From the NCBI GenBank assembly GCA_002368575.1, contig DFEA01000021.1:3121-12926 (forward strand): 9,806 bases of DNA. Direction: 5' to 3'. The notes below the pieces were generated by a model. That model saw nothing but the letters and a program-made list of their open reading frames with translations. It was not told where the DNA came from and ran no database searches. Position 1 is the first letter of the stretch. Every line of letters begins with the position of its first letter. Below, piece after piece: positions 7,801-9,806 of the stretch. The translations under genes were made by a program, and so were the position numbers. Source of the stretch: Lachnospiraceae bacterium UBA3814 (lineage in GTDB: Bacteria; Bacillota; Clostridia; Lachnospirales; Lachnospiraceae).

Positions 7801-8056
7801 CGTAGCGTATGAGGCCGCTGTAGCCTCCGATCCACATAAACCCGTCGGGGCTCTGCACAATGGCATTGGCCTCGGAGGTGGGAAGACCGTTCGAGGAATC
7901 ATACAGGATGGCGGTGTAGTCAGAGCTGCTGCCGAGTATGTCCCTTCTTGCCTCGGCCCTTAGTGGGCATGCCGCCGGCAGAGCTATGAGCAGGCACAGA
8001 AATACCAGCCTGATAAGATGTCGTACACTGAATTTTTCCGGAAGAGTTATATTCAT
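4853..8056 (-). CDS. Membrane sensor: Reg_prop beta-propeller, Y_Y_Y domain, HD-GYP c-di-GMP phosphodiesterase
   Basis: This is a predicted transmembrane sensor of 1067 residues. Residues 1-38 are an export signal (RHLIRLVFLCLLIAL core). From about 45 to 680 run many propeller repeats of the Reg_prop type (DGFMWIGGYSGLIRYDG, KERVWIGTNENGIACFD, GNIWFTSTRQGVLKLV, DGTLYLGSDGDGIYVIKD). A Y_Y_Y domain spans about 685-750 (ISYYLEGFDD, Tyr705-706), and one membrane helix lies at 767-786. The cytoplasmic HD-GYP domain (about 815-990) keeps His828, His864-Asp865, Lys868, His893, His917-His918, GYP at 925-927 and Asp946, so it should be catalytically competent for c-di-GMP hydrolysis. A charged 60-residue tail follows. 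Reg_prop/Y_Y_Y ectodomains in Bacteroidetes sense polysaccharide fragments and drive a histidine kinase; here the output is second-messenger turnover. The ATG at 8056 follows GTGAGG; the upstream in-frame GTG at 8068 lies inside that site and is rejected. The ligand is unknown. Confidence 0.93.
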   Translation of the reverse strand: MNITLPEKFSVRHLIRLVFLCLLIALPAACPLRAEARRDILGSSSDYTAILYDSSNGLPTSEANAIVQSPDGFMWIGGYSGLIRYDGSNFYRFDSSTGISSVFSLFVDSKERVWIGTNENGIACFDHGDIKVYGRVEGLKSYSIRAITEDNDGNIIIATTQGLACIQEDLQVHVIDDPLVNLEYITALQKDEGGCIYGLTLNGAVFELDSLRISAFYNPEKFGEEPVNALYSDPGSPGILYMGTAGSELLTVDGNASMKIIKRQSTGQLKNINSILKINDLLWLSATNGIGYIDGTGVFTALSDVPMHNSVGHIMEDHEGNIWFTSTRQGVLKLVPDRFTDISKLAELEQTVVNSTCINGNNLYIATDSGLIIINSKSYNNIENPLTEYLKGVRIRCIKNDSLGRVWLCTHGETGLVCFNPDDSSITSYNETNGLDAARVRAVLERRDGSMAAATGNGLFIIKDGKVSAHYGQDDGISTTEILSVEEGEDGTLYLGSDGDGIYVIKDNRVSRIGHDDGLTSEVVMRIKRDDERGLFWLITSNSIQYMKQGSGSETDLSLTAVTNFPYSNNYDIYFNGNGKAWILSSNGIYITKVEELLDNKDIEYSFYDRRSGLPYIATGNSRSFLDDKGNLYISGTTGVCRVDINTEEGNTDSVRLAIPSVELDDRTVPVKNINDPVVIPAGSRKLVINAYAITFGLSNPRISYYLEGFDDAPVVTTKQEMQPVRYTNLDGGKYVFHLNVINDETGEIEKSASIILSKETSLYESFVFWAIFMVAIIALISFVIWKHFLKMNRELLAKQEEDQLFINEIMYTFAKCIDMRDSQNRGHSFRVAIYTKMLAEKLKEKREYTDEQISEFYNIALLHDIGKLSIPDSILNKPERLNDDEYKVMKSHAAKGAEILKDVRIVEDLAIGAGCHHERMDGRGYPRGLKGDEIPEVARIIAVADTFDAMYSTRPYRKQLDLSVVLEEIKRIRGTQLDEEVVDALIALAEENKIDKKAIDAAVLEEPQLVSMPEASSSDKKGEGLSDASSEKKQKKEELARKNREFAKSLGLYSQKEADEADKDNK

Positions 8057-8062
8057 TTTTAT

Positions 8063-8068
8063 CCTCAC
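8063..8068 (-). promoter_or_regulatory. Ribosome binding site of the sensor gene
   Basis: GTGAGG followed by ATAAAA and the ATG at 8056 (- strand). The divergent heparinase-like gene has almost the same leader (GGAGGATAAAAA before ATG). This argues for ATG 8056 rather than GTG 8068 as the sensor start. Confidence 0.75.
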
Positions 8069-8075
8069 AAAGTAT

Positions 8076-8105
8076 ATAATCTATTGATAAATAAGTTATA
8101 GTAAA
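8076..8105 (-). promoter_or_regulatory. Candidate promoter for the sensor-transporter operon
   Basis: On the - strand TTTACT (8105-8100) is a possible -35 and GATTAT (8081-8076) a weak -10, with an 18-bp spacer. The -35 lies in the left arm of the large palindrome. The implied leader would be only about 13 nt. The -10 matches the consensus poorly, so this is tentative. Confidence 0.3.
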
Positions 8106-8137
8106 CGCAATTATTAATTGTGTTTACTATAACTTAT
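8091..8137. promoter_or_regulatory. 47-nt near-perfect palindrome between divergent genes (candidate operator)
   Basis: ATAAGTTATAGTAAAC (8091-8106) is an exact inverted copy of GTTTACTATAACTTAT (8122-8137). The 15 nt between continue the symmetry (CAATTATTAATTG core), so 22 of 23 pairs around the centre at 8114 match; only G8107/T8121 fails. It occupies the middle of the 140-bp gap between the sensor and the heparinase-like gene and carries a TTTACT hexamer in each arm at mirrored positions. The likely role is a binding site for a dimeric or tetrameric regulator controlling both directions. That is inference: no regulator gene is in the window. Confidence 0.7.
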
Positions 8138-8152
8138 CACAAATTTTATAAA
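8123..8152 (+). promoter_or_regulatory. Candidate promoter for the heparinase-like gene
   Basis: TTTACT (8123-8128) and TATAAA (8147-8152) are separated by 18 bp, a reasonable sigma-A-type spacing. The -35 lies in the right arm of the palindrome, so a bound regulator would block or contact polymerase. Transcription would begin near 8159, leaving a leader of nearly 40 nt. Confidence 0.45.
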
Positions 8153-8184
8153 ATTTACAGTCTCTTTATAAGGTGCCCGACTCC

Positions 8185-8190
8185 GGAGGA
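8185..8190 (+). promoter_or_regulatory. Ribosome binding site of the heparinase-like gene
   Basis: GGAGGA, 6 nt before the ATG at 8197: a strong site that supports this start. Confidence 0.85.
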
Positions 8191-8196
8191 TAAAAA

Positions 8197-9806
8197 ATGA
8201 AAACGAACAGAAGACTTGCATGGAAGTATTACAGTAAAATAAGGGACAATGTGAAGCCTGACATGGGGCTTTACTTTAAGCCCGCCGCGGAGCGCTCCTT
8301 CTGGGACGCCTTCTTAAAGGATGAGATATTAAACGTACCGGGAGAGTATCTTATAAGGATGGCGGAAGAGCTCCTTAAGGAGGAGTATCCCGTCATACTT
8401 TCCTCCGATTACCGGGAGTTTTCAAAAAATGGCAACAGGGAGCATTTCGAGGAGAAATATTTTAAGAGAAGAAGGATGCTTGGCTCCCTTGTCCTTGCGG
8501 AATGCATTGAGCATAAGGGGAGGTTTACGGATAAGCTTATTGACGGGCTTTACCTGATCCTTGAGGAGACCTCCTGGTGCCTGCCCGCGCATAACAGCTA
8601 TATAAGGGATACAAAGCAGCTGCCCCTGCCCGATAAGGAAAGGCCGGTCATCGATCTTTTTGCGGCGGAGACCGCCGAGCTTCTCGGGATAACGGAATAT
8701 CTTCTGAGAGAAGAGCTTTCAGAGGTGAGCTCCCTTATAAACGCTTATGTGGAAGGCGAGCTTGGGAAAAGGATATTTACGCCCTATCTTACGGAGCATT
8801 TCTGGTGGATGGGAAACGGGGAGGAGCCTCTTTTAAACTGGACACCCTGGATAACCCAGAACGTGCTGCTTTCCTTCTTTACAAGGAGAGAGGGTCTTCT
8901 TTCCACTGAAGAGCTTAAGAGGGCCTTAGAGCAGGCAGTGCTTTCAATTGACGACTTTATGGCAGATTACGGGGATGACGGCTGCTGCAACGAAGGAGCG
9001 CAGTATTACTCCCATGCGGGACTCTGCCTGTTCGGCTGCATCGATGTGCTTGACAGGATCACCGGAAACGGCTTTTCGGGGCTTTATAAGGAGCCGCTTA
9101 TCGGAAATATTGCCGCCTACATAATGAGGATGTACGCGGGAAACGGGTATTATATCAATTTTGCAGACTGCTCCCCTTTTCCGGGAAGGAGGAGCGTAAG
9201 GGATTATCTGTTCGGCCTGAGAGTGGGAAACGGGGCGTATGCTTCCTTTGCCCGGGCTGATTTTCAGAGCCTTGATACGGAAGGCAGGGTAATGAGTGGG
9301 GAGCAGAACCTTTATTACAGACTGCTCTCACTTGAGCATTACGGTGAGCTTTTTGCTCCCTCTCCGCTAAAGGAGGCGGAGCCGTGGGAGACGGAGGATT
9401 TCTTTTTTGAGAGCACGGGACTTATGATCGCCAGGGATCACACCTTTACGCTTGCGGCAAAGGCCGGGGATAACGCCGACAGCCATAACCATAATGACGT
9501 GGGGAGCATCACCCTTTATAAAAACAAGCTTCCTTATTTAATAGACCTTGGAGTAGAGACCTATACCGCAAAGACCTTTTCTCCCGAGAGATACGAGATA
9601 TGGACGATGCAGTCGCAGTACCACAATACCGTAAGCTTTGTTGAAGGGGCCGGGGCTTATGATGAAAACGGGCTTAAATGCACAGAGCTTTTGGGGCAGA
9701 GGGACGGAAAGGAATTTGCGGCTTCAGAGGTGTACGCCGAGCTTTCAGATAAGGAGGCCTCATTGTCCATGGAGCTTTCGGGCGCCTATGGGGATGAGAG
9801 GATAAG
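8197..9806 (+). CDS. Heparinase II/III family protein (polysaccharide-lyase-like), 3' end outside the window
   Basis: The frame is open from the ATG to the window end, giving 536 residues with no stop; the full protein probably runs somewhat further. It resembles the heparinase II/III superfamily (PL12/15/17/21-like lyases): an alpha/alpha-toroid domain followed by a beta-sandwich. The N-terminal part is helical and rich in Leu, Glu and Trp. The conserved NEGAQYYSHAG stretch at 265-275 corresponds to the catalytic Tyr region of the toroid. The beta-sandwich opens near 400 and carries the family hallmark GDNADSHNHNDVGS, with His430, His432 and Asp434, followed by LIDLGVETYTAKTFS and YHNTVSF. 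The start MKTNRRLAWKYY is charged and lacks any signal peptide, so the enzyme should act in the cytoplasm on imported oligosaccharides. It is divergent from the propeller sensor and shares the palindrome region. The family call is good; substrate and lyase activity are unproven. Confidence 0.85.
   Translation, partial: MKTNRRLAWKYYSKIRDNVKPDMGLYFKPAAERSFWDAFLKDEILNVPGEYLIRMAEELLKEEYPVILSSDYREFSKNGNREHFEEKYFKRRRMLGSLVLAECIEHKGRFTDKLIDGLYLILEETSWCLPAHNSYIRDTKQLPLPDKERPVIDLFAAETAELLGITEYLLREELSEVSSLINAYVEGELGKRIFTPYLTEHFWWMGNGEEPLLNWTPWITQNVLLSFFTRREGLLSTEELKRALEQAVLSIDDFMADYGDDGCCNEGAQYYSHAGLCLFGCIDVLDRITGNGFSGLYKEPLIGNIAAYIMRMYAGNGYYINFADCSPFPGRRSVRDYLFGLRVGNGAYASFARADFQSLDTEGRVMSGEQNLYYRLLSLEHYGELFAPSPLKEAEPWETEDFFFESTGLMIARDHTFTLAAKAGDNADSHNHNDVGSITLYKNKLPYLIDLGVETYTAKTFSPERYEIWTMQSQYHNTVSFVEGAGAYDENGLKCTELLGQRDGKEFAASEVYAELSDKEASLSMELSGAYGDERI

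Noticed and set aside
7538..7963. 141-codon + strand open frame opposite the propeller repeats
   Set aside because: Gly/Val-rich translation mirroring the repeated propeller codons; no start signal.
7954..7971. Lipoprotein signal (LPAAC) at the sensor N-terminus
   Set aside because: Pro at -3 does not fit a lipobox; an ordinary signal or anchor is more likely.
8057..8068. GTG start at 8068 for the sensor
   Set aside because: This GTG is part of the GTGAGG ribosome binding site for the ATG at 8056.
8075..8080. Perfect TATAAT on the + strand
   Set aside because: No suitable -35 lies 16-18 bp upstream, and it sits on the wrong side of the palindrome for the heparinase-like gene.
8091..8137. 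Palindrome as an intrinsic terminator
   Set aside because: It lies upstream of both genes it separates, is A/T-rich and is not followed by a T-run.
8057..8196. Cyclic-di-GMP riboswitch in the divergent intergenic region
   Set aside because: I looked for one because of the HD-GYP gene. The leader after the candidate promoter is nearly 40 nt, too short for a GEMM aptamer, and none of its conserved segments is visible.

Overview
The window looks like chromosomal DNA of a Gram-positive anaerobe of the class Clostridia, most likely the Lachnospiraceae. The reasons are a Mini-ribonuclease III gene and a Spo0H-type sigma factor (both Firmicutes features), the cysS-mrnC-rlmB-sigH order known from Bacillus and Clostridia, purine-rich Shine-Dalgarno sites, heavy use of AGG/AGA arginine codons, and balanced GC content. 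The genus cannot be told from the sequence.

Left part (1-3345, + strand): a tightly packed housekeeping operon. cysS (cysteinyl-tRNA synthetase), mrnC (Mini-RNase III, 23S rRNA maturation), rlmB (23S rRNA 2'-O-methyltransferase) and sigH (stationary-phase/sporulation-type sigma factor) overlap or abut (16-bp overlap, 0-bp gap, 4-bp ATGA overlap), so translation is probably coupled throughout. The yacP/rae1 gene that lies between rlmB and sigH in Bacillus is absent, and so is the rpmG-secE-nusG block that normally follows sigH. A GC-rich hairpin sits between sigH and the next gene, which converges on it.

Right part (3346-9806): an accessory locus. On the - strand, a 1067-residue membrane sensor carries a signal sequence, an extracytoplasmic beta-propeller of Reg_prop repeats, a Y_Y_Y domain, one membrane helix and a cytoplasmic HD-GYP domain with the metal and GYP residues of a cyclic-di-GMP phosphodiesterase. 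It is followed 43 bp later, in the same direction, by a YfcC/DcuC-family membrane transporter. Transcribed divergently from the sensor is a heparinase II/III-family protein without a signal peptide, cut off by the window end. The 140-bp intergenic region holds a 47-nt near-perfect palindrome (22 of 23 pairs match) with candidate -35 hexamers mirrored in its arms.

The most interesting reading is that this is a small glycan-response locus. A Reg_prop/Y_Y_Y sensor of the type used for polysaccharide sensing in Bacteroidetes hybrid two-component systems is wired here to cyclic-di-GMP turnover instead of a histidine kinase. It would be co-regulated through the palindrome with an intracellular polysaccharide-lyase-like enzyme and co-transcribed with a carboxylate/amino-acid-type transporter. 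The architecture and the palindrome are seen directly; the ligand, the regulator and the functional link are inference.
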